Shown here piece after piece: positions 1 to 6,427 of a DNA stretch of 8,817 nt. The stretch covers positions 1-8,817 of the forward strand of contig JAEZDA010000115.1 of assembly GCA_023433345.1 (NCBI GenBank), given 5' to 3'. Under the pieces are notes generated by a model. That model saw only the letters and a list, made by a program, of their open reading frames with translations. It searched no databases and was not told the DNA's origin. Position 1 is the stretch's first letter. Every line of letters starts with the position of its first letter. The DNA comes from Bacteroidota bacterium. GTDB lineage: Bacteria; Bacteroidota; Bacteroidia; Chitinophagales; Chitinophagaceae. The translations under genes and the position numbers were made by a program.

Positions 1-530
1 TAGAAACAGATGCAGTTGAAATAGACCCCGAGTCCTCACTGGAAGCTTCGTTAAACTTCGGTAATTCACCAAGGAGCAAAAGGCTCAGGTTGCATTGTAA
101 TCCGATTCAGGAATTTGTTCCGCCCGAAGGGCGCAAATACGACCTCATCATTTGTAACCCACCTTTCTTTTCTAACAGCTTAACCTCCCCTGAACAAAAA
201 AAGAATCTTTCTAAGCATGAAAATAATCTGTCGATCGATGCATTGCTCAGCATCATCTTTAGTTTGCTAAAGGATGACGGGTTTGCGTTTTTACTTCTTC
301 CATCGAGCCGCGATACTTTCGAAAGTATTGCAAGTGAAGCAGGATTACATCTCCATAAATGCATGAAGGTTCAGCAAACGCCGAATCATAGGCCGTTCCG
401 CAGCATGTATTGTTTGGGCAAACAAAAGCCGGCGACGGTTTTGCAGGAAAACATCATAATAAAAAATGAGACTAACGGATACTCAGACGAATTCAAGATC
501 CTTCTGAAACCGTATTACTTAGCCTTATAG
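1..530 (+). CDS. trmN6: tRNA1(Val) (adenine(37)-N6)-methyltransferase, 5'-truncated by the window edge
   Basis: This enzyme uses S-adenosylmethionine to methylate N6 of adenine 37, next to the anticodon of tRNA1(Val), in the cytoplasm. The frame is open from base 3 to a TAG at 528-530, giving about 175 visible residues; the family is about 240 long, so roughly the first quarter lies outside. Visible first is the acidic end of strand 2 (AVEID, bases 12-26) that normally holds the SAM ribose. Next comes the N6-adenine methyltransferase motif IV, NPPFF (bases 156-170), the catalytic signature of amino-methylating enzymes. The C terminus, LLKPYYLAL, matches the usual TrmN6 ending. The TTG at 90 is an internal codon, not the start, because family-like sequence continues upstream of it. 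The last 38 bases overlap the convergent dehydrogenase gene. Family assignment is firm; the exact tRNA target is inferred from E. coli YfiC/TrmN6. Confidence 0.88.
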   Translation, partial: ETDAVEIDPESSLEASLNFGNSPRSKRLRLHCNPIQEFVPPEGRKYDLIICNPPFFSNSLTSPEQKKNLSKHENNLSIDALLSIIFSLLKDDGFAFLLLPSSRDTFESIASEAGLHLHKCMKVQQTPNHRPFRSMYCLGKQKPATVLQENIIIKNETNGYSDEFKILLKPYYLAL

Positions 531-1743
531 CTTCCCCTGAGGGAGGAACTGCGGCTTCTGCATATTCACGCATGTATTCATAAGGCGCATTGAGAACTCC
601 CTTTACAACTATACTGGCGCGGTCGATTGTGGCACTGCCTCCTTTCAAAATATCAGCTAAAACAAACTTGATTAACTGTTCTCCAAAATAGCGGCTTGCG
701 TCCCGGGGCAATTCATTTGGCAGATTACCGACGGCCATTACATCAACCGACCCGGAAAGATAGGGCGCAGTGCGTTCACCCGTCATGCGATCTACGCCGT
801 AAACGGGGTCTTCAATTGTAGAATCTCCAAGGTTACAAGGCACCGATCCATGATAGTCATCAGTAACGTCAGCAATAGTTTTTATGCGGAAGTCAGCCCG
901 CTTCATATCTTCCATTTCGAATAGGCGCGGAATATTCTTATCCCAGTATATTCCGTTCATCAGTATGTCTGTCTGGGAAAGAAATGGTTCAAACTTGCAC
1001 CTGTATTTTTCGGGATGTGCATGAAATTCTTCACGGTTATAGCTTCCTGAATTTGTTTCATAGAGATTAGCACCTTTGAGATGAACATAAGCCGGGTAGC
1101 TAAATTCCTTTTGAAGAAATTCATCTGGCTCAACTTCATGTATTCCCATCAGGTTCATAATTTCCTGGAGACCATGCGCAACACGTCCGCTACCGGTGAT
1201 TGCGATCTTAATATTCGGGATCGACAAACCGAAATATGTATGGATAAGGTATTGAAGGTTTTTAGATGAATTCACTTTGTCCAGCAGAAACGCGCCGGTT
1301 CTATTGCCATACGCGCGCATACCGTTGTGAGCCCCCACTATACCGGCGAAAAAACCAAAACCTATGATCCTTGTGCCATCGTCGTGCTCAAGACATTCAT
1401 AATCGATCAATGTTATTTTCTTCCGGATGATCTCCTGAAGCAAATGTTGATTGTATGATTGCAGTTTCTTTGTATGGGAGAAAAAGAGATAGGTCTTTCC
1501 TTCAATCAGCATCTCCACGGGCACTTCCTTGATTCCTAAAAGTATGTCGCAGTCAGAAAGATCTTCCACTACTGGAACACCCGCAAGGTCATAGTCTTTG
1601 TCAGGAAAACAACGCGTATCGGAGCTTTGAGCAACGATCTGAATTCCTTGTTGCGTTCTGAGTATCCACCGACATTGCGCCGGAGTAAGGGCCACCCTGT
1701 TATCGGCGGGAACTTTCCCCTCCCTGATCAATCCTATCTTCAA
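493..1743 (-). CDS. NAD(P)-dependent dehydrogenase, lysine-forming saccharopine dehydrogenase / alanine dehydrogenase-like
   Basis: A cytoplasmic oxidoreductase of the AlaDH/PNT and Lys1 fold. From the start used here the product is 416 residues. The N terminus, KIGLIREGK followed by NRVALTP, is the classic opening of the family, with the substrate-binding Arg in NRV. The two catalytic residues of Lys1/AlaDH are recognisable as Lys72 in GIKEVP and His90 in FFSHTKK. The Rossmann dinucleotide motif GSGRVAHG lies at 184-191. Later conserved stretches (GIYWDKNIPRLF, IADVTDDYHGSVP) look more like Lys1 than alanine dehydrogenase. There is no ATG near the N terminus. I chose TTG at 1743 because it gives MKIGLIREGK; a second in-frame TTG at 1764 would add seven residues. 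The stop TGA (493-495) lies inside the convergent trmN6. True substrate is uncertain: saccharopine, alanine or another amino or imino acid. No other lysine-pathway gene is in the window. Confidence 0.82.
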   Translation of the reverse strand: MKIGLIREGKVPADNRVALTPAQCRWILRTQQGIQIVAQSSDTRCFPDKDYDLAGVPVVEDLSDCDILLGIKEVPVEMLIEGKTYLFFSHTKKLQSYNQHLLQEIIRKKITLIDYECLEHDDGTRIIGFGFFAGIVGAHNGMRAYGNRTGAFLLDKVNSSKNLQYLIHTYFGLSIPNIKIAITGSGRVAHGLQEIMNLMGIHEVEPDEFLQKEFSYPAYVHLKGANLYETNSGSYNREEFHAHPEKYRCKFEPFLSQTDILMNGIYWDKNIPRLFEMEDMKRADFRIKTIADVTDDYHGSVPCNLGDSTIEDPVYGVDRMTGERTAPYLSGSVDVMAVGNLPNELPRDASRYFGEQLIKFVLADILKGGSATIDRASIVVKGVLNAPYEYMREYAEAAVPPSGEAIRLSNTVSEGS

Positions 1744-1870
1744 AGCAAGCAGTTTTGTTCGCAATTTACAAATAATCTTAGCGGCATTAAGGAATAAGGG
1801 CTCTTGAAATCAGTTTTGCTGACCAGTATCATGTATGATTTTTTTCCTGCAGATGAAAGATCAGCGAAAC

Positions 1871-1902
1871 AAAAACGGGTTGCCAATAAATGCAACCCGT
1901 TT
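1871..1902 (-). terminator. Intrinsic (Rho-independent) terminator of the tRNA-Leu gene
   Basis: On the minus strand the 3' end of the tRNA is followed almost at once by a perfect 11-bp stem, AAACGGGTTGC (1902-1892) with GCAACCCGTTT (1883-1873). The loop is 8 nt and the stem runs into TTTTTGTTT. The T-tract exists only in the minus direction, so it terminates the tRNA transcript before the dehydrogenase gene about 130 bp further on, which therefore probably has its own promoter. Confidence 0.87.
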
Positions 1903-1903
1903 G

Positions 1904-1987
1904 TGCCCAGAACAGGAATCGAACCTGCACGCCCTTGCGAACGACAGATTTTGAGTCTGTTGCGTCTACCAGTTCCGCCATCTGGGC
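1904..1987 (-). tRNA. tRNA-Leu (anticodon CAA)
   Basis: A full class II cloverleaf can be drawn. The 7-bp acceptor stem is GCCCAGA with TCTGGGC, with A as discriminator. The D-arm contains GGTAGACGC. The anticodon arm is ACAGA / CTCAAAA / TCTGT, so positions 34-36 read CAA (bases 1953-1951) and the tRNA decodes UUG. The long variable arm CGTTC-GCAA-GGGCG has a GNRA-type loop, and the T-arm loop is TTCGATT. The long variable arm and the GACTCAAAATC anticodon region are typical of bacterial tRNA-Leu. The 3' CCA is not encoded (CAA follows the discriminator), so it must be added by nucleotidyltransferase. The gene is about 84 nt long and flanked by its own promoter-like sequence and terminator. 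Confidence 0.96.
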
Positions 1988-1997
1988 CGATGGGCTG

Positions 1998-2030
1998 CAA
2001 TATTACACTAAAGGAGATTTTTCACCAAAA
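1998..2030 (-). promoter_or_regulatory. Probable Bacteroidota-type promoter for tRNA-Leu
   Basis: Reading the minus strand, TTTTG (2030-2026) is followed after 20 nt by TAATATTG (2005-1998). This is one base off the Bacteroidota primary sigma -7 consensus TAnnTTTG, with TTTG at -33. The tRNA 5' end lies 10 nt downstream, which suits a stable-RNA promoter with a short leader. This is a motif match by eye, supported by position. Confidence 0.5.
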
Positions 2031-2064
2031 ACTTCTGAGAGCATAATGAAGATTGATTTACCTT

Positions 2065-2529
2065 TTAATCACCTACCTCATTTTTTCGCATAAAGTCAAA
2101 TGCACCCTTGCGCAGATTTATATTGTGTTCCAACCACGCTTTTAAACATGCAAGAAAATTTGCCCAGCCCTCCGTGTTCCCTCTCATCCAGGTAATTCCC
2201 GCCTCATTATTATCCTTTGCTGATTCGATAACAGTTACGATTGATGAGTCTTTGCCTGCATACTCGATCTTTATCTCTACAGTTGTTTCCTCAGGGCCTT
2301 CTCCCCAGGTAAAACGAATGTCGCCAGGTTTAACGGTCATGACTTTTACTTCAAACTTTTCCGAAAATTCAGGAAACATCCATTGCACGCTTGCACCTTC
2401 CGTCATTTCGCCGCTTCCCCAGGAGATAAAAAAATTTTTCATTGTCTCCGGGTTAACAATAGCATTGAGCACAACATCCACTCTGCGGGATATTTGAATT
2501 TTTGCTTTTGCATATAATCTTTCCAACAC
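2065..2529 (-). CDS. SRPBCC / AHSA1-like domain protein
   Basis: A 154-residue cytoplasmic protein that fits a single START/Bet v1-like (SRPBCC) domain of the AHSA1 type, the fold of a hydrophobic ligand-binding cup. The order fits: an N-terminal strand with conserved Arg/Lys and proline-turn region (KIQISRRVDVVLNAIVNPE, 10-28), a central beta-rich part (VQWMFPEF, IRFTWGEG, TTVEIKIEY), then the long C-terminal helix beginning GWANFLACLKAWLEHNINLRKG (121-142). That helix is the best family signature. No substrate or reaction can be read from it; many homologues are simply annotated as polyketide cyclase or ATPase-activator-like. The start is GTG at 2529; the adjacent TTG at 2526 would give MERLYAKAKI and is equally possible. 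It ends about 35 bp before the tRNA promoter and may share a transcript with the candidate small ORF just upstream. Confidence 0.8.
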   Translation of the reverse strand: MLERLYAKAKIQISRRVDVVLNAIVNPETMKNFFISWGSGEMTEGASVQWMFPEFSEKFEVKVMTVKPGDIRFTWGEGPEETTVEIKIEYAGKDSSIVTVIESAKDNNEAGITWMRGNTEGWANFLACLKAWLEHNINLRKGAFDFMRKNEVGD

Positions 2530-2530
2530 T

Positions 2531-2668
2531 TTATAGTTTAATTAACGATTGCCAATTGATTTCGTTTATAAAATAATCAAGCCAATTATCACCGTTCGCA
2601 TTCCGTTTGTCCAATAGATGATGATGTGAATTTTTACCAACTGCTGGTACAAGTGCCGTTGATACCAT
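2531..2668 (-). CDS. Candidate small ORF (45 aa), unknown
   Basis: An ATG at 2668-2666 opens a 45-codon frame ending in TAA at 2533-2531, with a single base before the GTG of the SRPBCC gene, as in a coupled operon. The peptide has a mixed, protein-like composition: a HHHLLDKR stretch followed by a Trp-rich, possibly amphipathic segment (DNWLDYFINEINWQSLIKL). It has no signal peptide or transmembrane segment. I recognise no family. The upstream sequence is A-rich (GAAAAATAGTTGA) without a Shine-Dalgarno, which is normal for this phylum. It could equally be a chance ORF in a 219-bp divergent intergenic region or a decayed fragment of a longer gene. Confidence 0.28.
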   Translation of the reverse strand: MVSTALVPAVGKNSHHHLLDKRNANGDNWLDYFINEINWQSLIKL

Positions 2669-2748
2669 TCAACTATTTTTCATTTGTCGTGTAAGCTAAC
2701 TTGGTTGAACAAAATAAAAAACATCTTTTCACATCAACCTCAAAGATT

Positions 2749-3201
2749 ATGAAAACTCTATCATCAATTACCTTCTTTCTTTTTGCGATCATTTTCAGTG
2801 CGGGCGCGCAAAGTTTCACCGCTGAACAATATCCTAAAATGATTGTAAAAACAGTTACGGAAAAATTCCCTGAAACCGAAGACATAGACTGGAGAATGAA
2901 AAACAACCTCTACGAAGTGGAAATTGACGGACCTGCGGATAAGAACACCTGGATGCGTTTCGACCATTCCGGAAATCTCTTGGCACAGAAAGAACATATT
3001 TCGCCTGCCTATCTTCCTGCCAGCGTATCTGACCTGGTAGTTCAAAAATTTGCCGGCTACAAAACGGTGAACACGGAAAAAATGCAGACCGAAGGAAAAA
3101 CTTATTACCAGGTGTCGCTTAAGGGAAGAGGCGGGAAATCAGAAAATCTTGTTTTTACCGAAAAGGGCGAACTGACCAACGAAATTTTATTCTGGAACTA
3201 A
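2749..3201 (+). CDS. Secreted PepSY-like (PF11396-type) protein
   Basis: A 150-residue exported protein. The signal peptide is clear: MKTLSSI, then a hydrophobic core, then SAGA with likely cleavage after Ala20. The mature part shows the pattern of Bacteroidota PepSY-like proteins: an alpha segment ending KFPETEDIDW, strands NNLYEVEIDG, a WMRFDHSGNLL turn, then a second copy of the same alpha-beta-turn layout (VVQKFAGYKTVN, KTYYQVSLKGRGG, LVFTEKGELTNEILFWN). These small domains are periplasmic or surface proteins, sometimes called beta-lactamase-inhibitor-like; their actual function is mostly unknown. I use the ATG at 2749 because the signal peptide starts there; a TTG at 2701 would only add a polar extension. 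It appears monocistronic. Its TAA overlaps the stop of the convergent membrane-protein gene by 4 bases. Confidence 0.8.
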   Translation: MKTLSSITFFLFAIIFSAGAQSFTAEQYPKMIVKTVTEKFPETEDIDWRMKNNLYEVEIDGPADKNTWMRFDHSGNLLAQKEHISPAYLPASVSDLVVQKFAGYKTVNTEKMQTEGKTYYQVSLKGRGGKSENLVFTEKGELTNEILFWN

Positions 3202-4313
3202 AAGTTTCCACTCGCACCTCCACCACCAAAGTCTCCTCCTCCAAAGCCACTGGCGGATGAGGCTTTGGCGCTTGGGGCGTTTGCAGCGATCAATACTTCG
3301 ATCCAATTAACCTTCTCCCTGTTTTCATTCACGCTGTAAACAAATCCGTTCCGCTCATTTTTCAACAGATTCATTAAGACCACTACGATAACCGAAAGTA
3401 AGGCTCCGAATATAGTCATCCATTCAAAAGCGTTTGTACTTCCGGTAAATACATAAACCGCATACACCGCAAATAATATTGCTATGATGGAAATATGCAG
3501 CGCCACAATGTCCTTCCATTTAATAGCATAAAGCAGTAAAATTAGCGGGAACAATACTGTGGTGACCCTATAGAGGATTTTAAAAAATTGATCAGGAAAA
3601 CCAAAACCGTCGAGGGTTTTGACACAAAAATAATTGCTGAAAAATATCGCACAGGCCAGCAGGCAATAAGCTGCCAGTCGTAAACCGGCAGAATATTCAG
3701 CCGGAAAATGCCGAGCGGGGCTTCTTAAAAAATAGTAAACCCCCAACGCTGCAAAAGTCAGCAGGAGGGAAAAGATAAACGCAGGTGCAACATTTTCCAG
3801 GAACATCGACAAAGAAATAAACAAAAGCACAACTGCAAAGCCTGCCATCAACGCACTTAAAAACCTTAAGTAAAGAAATACCGAAACGATTGCTCCCAGA
3901 GCTAAAGCGAGCCATACCGGTGCGGAGAATAAAGACCCCGCCGCTACCATACTAAAGATCACAATCGAGCAATGCAGCGCTTCGTCTATACCTGACTGGT
4001 AGTGCTTTCTTTTTTTTGCAAAATACCCTGCAAAAAGCAAGCATGTGCCGCCGAGGATGACTGACAAGATGCCGAGAGCCATCTCCGAACTGGGTGAGCC
4101 CGCAACAAGCCATAGCAACGCAAATACAAGTGCTATAATAAATAAACTCAGCAGAAACAATCCTAAGCGCACAAAGAAAGAGGGTGAATAAAATGGATAA
4201 GGATGCAGGGCGTTAAAGGCTTTCCATTCATCTTCCTCTTTTTTCACTCCGGCAACTTGTACTTGCCCGTGCATATTAAAATTTGCAATATCCTCCCGGT
4301 TAAAAACAATCAT
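3198..4313 (-). CDS. Multi-pass membrane protein with Gly-rich C-terminal tail (partner of the DUF2157-like protein)
   Basis: A 371-residue inner-membrane protein of unknown function. About 45 cytosolic-looking residues (MIVFNREDIANFN to HPYPFYSPSFF) precede a run of hydrophobic segments at roughly 48-70, 79-98, 115-150 (two), 152-170, 177-195, 210-230, 250-265, 269-290 and 296-317. A polar stretch with NREKVNWIEV follows, then a tail of Ser, Gly and Phe (GFGGGDFGGGGASGNF, 356-371). That tail strongly resembles the C-terminal ends of TPM/YgcG-type and DUF2207 proteins, although no such domain is present here. The ATG overlaps the TGA of the upstream gene (ATGA, 4313-4310), so the two are very likely translated from one mRNA and may form one complex. 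Paired genes of this type occur in Bacteroidota, from memory. No catalytic motif is seen. Confidence 0.75.
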   Translation of the reverse strand: MIVFNREDIANFNMHGQVQVAGVKKEEDEWKAFNALHPYPFYSPSFFVRLGLFLLSLFIIALVFALLWLVAGSPSSEMALGILSVILGGTCLLFAGYFAKKRKHYQSGIDEALHCSIVIFSMVAAGSLFSAPVWLALALGAIVSVFLYLRFLSALMAGFAVVLLFISLSMFLENVAPAFIFSLLLTFAALGVYYFLRSPARHFPAEYSAGLRLAAYCLLACAIFFSNYFCVKTLDGFGFPDQFFKILYRVTTVLFPLILLLYAIKWKDIVALHISIIAILFAVYAVYVFTGSTNAFEWMTIFGALLSVIVVVLMNLLKNERNGFVYSVNENREKVNWIEVLIAANAPSAKASSASGFGGGDFGGGGASGNF

Positions 4314-5245
4314 TTCCTGAGTTTTTTATGATGATCGATCAGGATGAAAGCAATGAGCCCGGCAGTCAGTAAAAAATAGAATATACCGATGTACGCGGCC
4401 GACATTCCGCGGAACGAAACCGTATCAAGAAAGCGTATGAACAGGTATGAACAACCGATATAGATATAAATCAGCGTAACAAGCAACTGTGCAAAGGATT
4501 TTTCCTTGAATGCTTTTCTGTAAAAATAGACTCCGAACAACAGTAAAAGTGTTGTATACACTAAGATATTCAAATTGAAAAGACCTGTGAGCGCTGAAAT
4601 AAAGGCAAGGTTCAATGCCGACCAGCGGAAGACGCTGCCAAAGTGTGCTTTGAAGTTGTCTTTTTCAGATGCCCAAATTATTACTTCAAAAAGAACAACT
4701 AACGCGAAACCAGTGGAGATAAGAGGTACACTCATCTCCCACTGAAGAATTCCATATGCACGTTGTGTAGAAACAATGCCTGCCCATGCTGCAAGGTTAG
4801 TAATGGCCATCCCCAATACGCCTGAATGATCATAAAAATATGCCGCAAAGAATAAAAGAACCATCGGAATAAAAGTAGCAAGGCCGTAACGGCTTCCAAA
4901 AAAATTGAAGCGAAACTGCAGATAGGCTATAGTTGTAAGTAGGGTTAGAGCGCCCAGCAAAATTATAAAATCGAACACGGCTTGTTTTTCGACTACGCGT
5001 TCACGTGAGAATGGAGACTTTTTGATATAGCCATATACAAAACAGGCGATGGATATGGTGGCCACCGCAGTTACCGCGATCATGTGGACGGTATCACCAC
5101 TACTCTCGTAAAGGACGCCGGCAATCCCCGCAGAGAATATGAGTAAGCCGGCCAAAAGTAAAATCCGCAGTTCCTGGTAAACAGATATCACCCTTTGCGG
5201 GGCAGGATATTTTTTTGATGGCAATGAATTGGTCACATCAGGCAT
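4310..5245 (-). CDS. DUF2157-like multi-pass membrane protein
   Basis: A 311-residue polytopic inner-membrane protein, first gene of a two-gene minus-strand operon. After a polar N terminus (PSKKYPAPQRVISVYQEL) there are about ten hydrophobic segments, approximately at 28-46, 53-73, 91-109, 122-137, 142-160, 172-191, 208-223, 226-241, 253-270 and 283-303. The loop FFGSRYGLATFIPMVLLFF and the FDHxGVL-like YFYDHSGVLGMAITNLAAW resemble, from memory, Bacteroidota proteins annotated DUF2157. The N-terminal helical region that defines classic DUF2157 is not obvious, so the label is tentative. No transporter or enzyme motif stands out. It starts at ATG 5245 in a 129-bp region shared with a divergent gene. 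Function unknown; a role together with the overlapping downstream membrane protein is inferred from coupling. Confidence 0.72.
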   Translation of the reverse strand: MPDVTNSLPSKKYPAPQRVISVYQELRILLLAGLLIFSAGIAGVLYESSGDTVHMIAVTAVATISIACFVYGYIKKSPFSRERVVEKQAVFDFIILLGALTLLTTIAYLQFRFNFFGSRYGLATFIPMVLLFFAAYFYDHSGVLGMAITNLAAWAGIVSTQRAYGILQWEMSVPLISTGFALVVLFEVIIWASEKDNFKAHFGSVFRWSALNLAFISALTGLFNLNILVYTTLLLLFGVYFYRKAFKEKSFAQLLVTLIYIYIGCSYLFIRFLDTVSFRGMSAAYIGIFYFLLTAGLIAFILIDHHKKLRK

Positions 5246-5374
5246 AGCTTAAATTAAACAAAATCATTCACTGGTTAAAATAACCTTGAAAATTGTTTAT
5301 TTCCTATTGTGCGTTGAAAATAATCAGGCCATTTTTAATGCGAACAAAATTCACTTAATCTAAAATTCCGCACC

Positions 5375-5803
5375 ATGAAATTCATGATACTTATTGTCAC
5401 TTTCCTTTTATCAGTGTTTTCTTCTTTTGCTCAGAAAAGAAATGCAAATGATATACAGGCTGTTTCCGGAAAGGAAGGTCTGAGGCCGATCGATATCACA
5501 ATTGTTATTAATGGATCCACCGTTAGAATTTCAGGGACGGTCCGGATCAACATGCTAACCTCAACGATGATATTTGAAGGAAATATAACCGTAGCAGGCA
5601 ATGGCGAAAGCGTTCAGATACCGGTTAGTTACAATGGCCCGATGAAAAAAGGCCCCTATAAGAATATTTTTACAAGGGGCGCTTTAACTGACAATGAATT
5701 TGAAATAGCCGATTGGATCAGCAGCAGGCTGATGCTCCAAACGGGCAAGGCAACCTTTGAGCAGGAGATTTTAGAAGAACAAAGCCAACCCATTAAGCAA
5801 TGA
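5375..5803 (+). CDS. Small secreted protein of unknown function
   Basis: A 142-residue protein I do not recognise. It has a signal peptide (MKFMILIVTFLLSVFSSFAQ, likely cleavage after Ala19), so it is probably periplasmic or surface-exposed. The mature part is beta-rich and alternating (IDITIVINGSTVRISGTV, MIFEGNITVAGN, VQIPVSYNGP), suggesting a small beta-sandwich or beta-sheet domain. A more helical C-terminal part follows (DNEFEIADWISSRLM) and then a polar Gln/Glu-rich end. No lipobox is seen. No Shine-Dalgarno precedes the ATG at 5375; the signal peptide fixes the start. Its stop overlaps the start of the next secreted-protein gene (ATGA at 5800-5803), so the two are very likely co-translated and work together. 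Confidence 0.68.
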   Translation: MKFMILIVTFLLSVFSSFAQKRNANDIQAVSGKEGLRPIDITIVINGSTVRISGTVRINMLTSTMIFEGNITVAGNGESVQIPVSYNGPMKKGPYKNIFTRGALTDNEFEIADWISSRLMLQTGKATFEQEILEEQSQPIKQ

Positions 5804-6387
5804 GCAGAAAAATCATAATGACGGCTGCCGCCATGATCCTTTGCATAAACGGCTTTTGTCAGGAAGAAACCTGGCATTTCCGTTATAATTTTAAAACTGC
5901 TGCATACATCCAGCTCGCAATGCTTTCAAAAGAAACAAAGGTGTTTGAGAGCAACATTATCTGGCATACGGTAAGGGATAAACGCTTTATGCTGATCTTT
6001 CTTGAAGAGGTTGAAACAGTGTCGGACATTGAAGAAGGTATCAAAAAGGAAAACTGGAACGATACTCTCCTATTTGATTTCAACACATTCAGAATGTATT
6101 CCGCAATGGAGAAGAAAAGTTATTTGTTCAATGCGACCCAGCTTCACCTCAACTCATCAGGAAAATATGTTTCTTTGGATACCCTGATCGACTGCTCTGC
6201 AAAGGCACATTACCTTGCGAACCCCTCTCCCACGTTATTCGCAAACAGGGGAATCAGTGTTTACAAAACAGGACGTTTCACCTTTAATCTGGCTTCGTCT
6301 GAAAAATGCGGGTTACGACTCCCAACCTTTTACGAACGGTACAAAAAGTTTGCTTTCTCTCCGCGCCGCGCTCCTTTTGCATATTGA
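5800..6387 (+). CDS. Secreted protein of unknown function, coupled to the upstream secreted protein
   Basis: A 195-residue protein I do not recognise. The N terminus (MSRKII, hydrophobic core, CINGFCQEE) is a signal peptide with likely cleavage before Gln21. Cys20 does not sit in a standard lipobox (NGFC), so a lipoprotein is unlikely. The mature part has strand-like stretches (NIIWHTVRDKRFMLIFLEEVE, TLLFDFNTFRMYS, KKSYLFNATQLHLNSSGKYVSLDTLIDCSA). Positive charge accumulates near the C terminus (YERYKKFAFSPRRAPFAY). The ATG lies within the ATGA overlap with the preceding gene, which makes the start secure. The gene ends 40 bp before the carboxylase gene. No frameshift is evident. The pair may be lineage-restricted; co-function at the envelope is inference from coupling and two signal peptides. 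Confidence 0.66.
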   Translation: MSRKIIMTAAAMILCINGFCQEETWHFRYNFKTAAYIQLAMLSKETKVFESNIIWHTVRDKRFMLIFLEEVETVSDIEEGIKKENWNDTLLFDFNTFRMYSAMEKKSYLFNATQLHLNSSGKYVSLDTLIDCSAKAHYLANPSPTLFANRGISVYKTGRFTFNLASSEKCGLRLPTFYERYKKFAFSPRRAPFAY

Positions 6388-6427
6388 AATAAGGAGTTGA
6401 ATTGAAATTATCATTTACTTTACGGGC

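Noticed and set aside
1081..1269. Plus-strand open frame inside the dehydrogenase gene
   Set aside because: It is antisense to the conserved Rossmann region; a shadow of the real gene.
1904..1987. tRNA-Leu as an integration (att) site
   Set aside because: No repeat of the tRNA 3' end and no integrase or phage gene is present in the window.
1740..2000. Open frames on both strands across the tRNA-Leu gene (to about 2093 on the plus strand)
   Set aside because: They read through the tRNA and its terminator, and the peptides show no family features.
2701..2748. TTG start 16 codons upstream of the PepSY-like gene
   Set aside because: It would put a polar stretch before a textbook signal peptide; the ATG at 2749 is the better start.
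6391..6396. AAGGAG as a ribosome binding site for the carboxylase gene
   Set aside because: It lies about 30 nt from the ATG at 6428, with an in-frame stop at 6398-6400 and no ATG start between, so it cannot serve this gene directly.
6215..6400. Possible frameshift at the end of the second secreted protein, because another frame is open there
   Set aside because: The main frame is continuous to its stop, and the alternative frame has no recognisable content; nothing supports a break.
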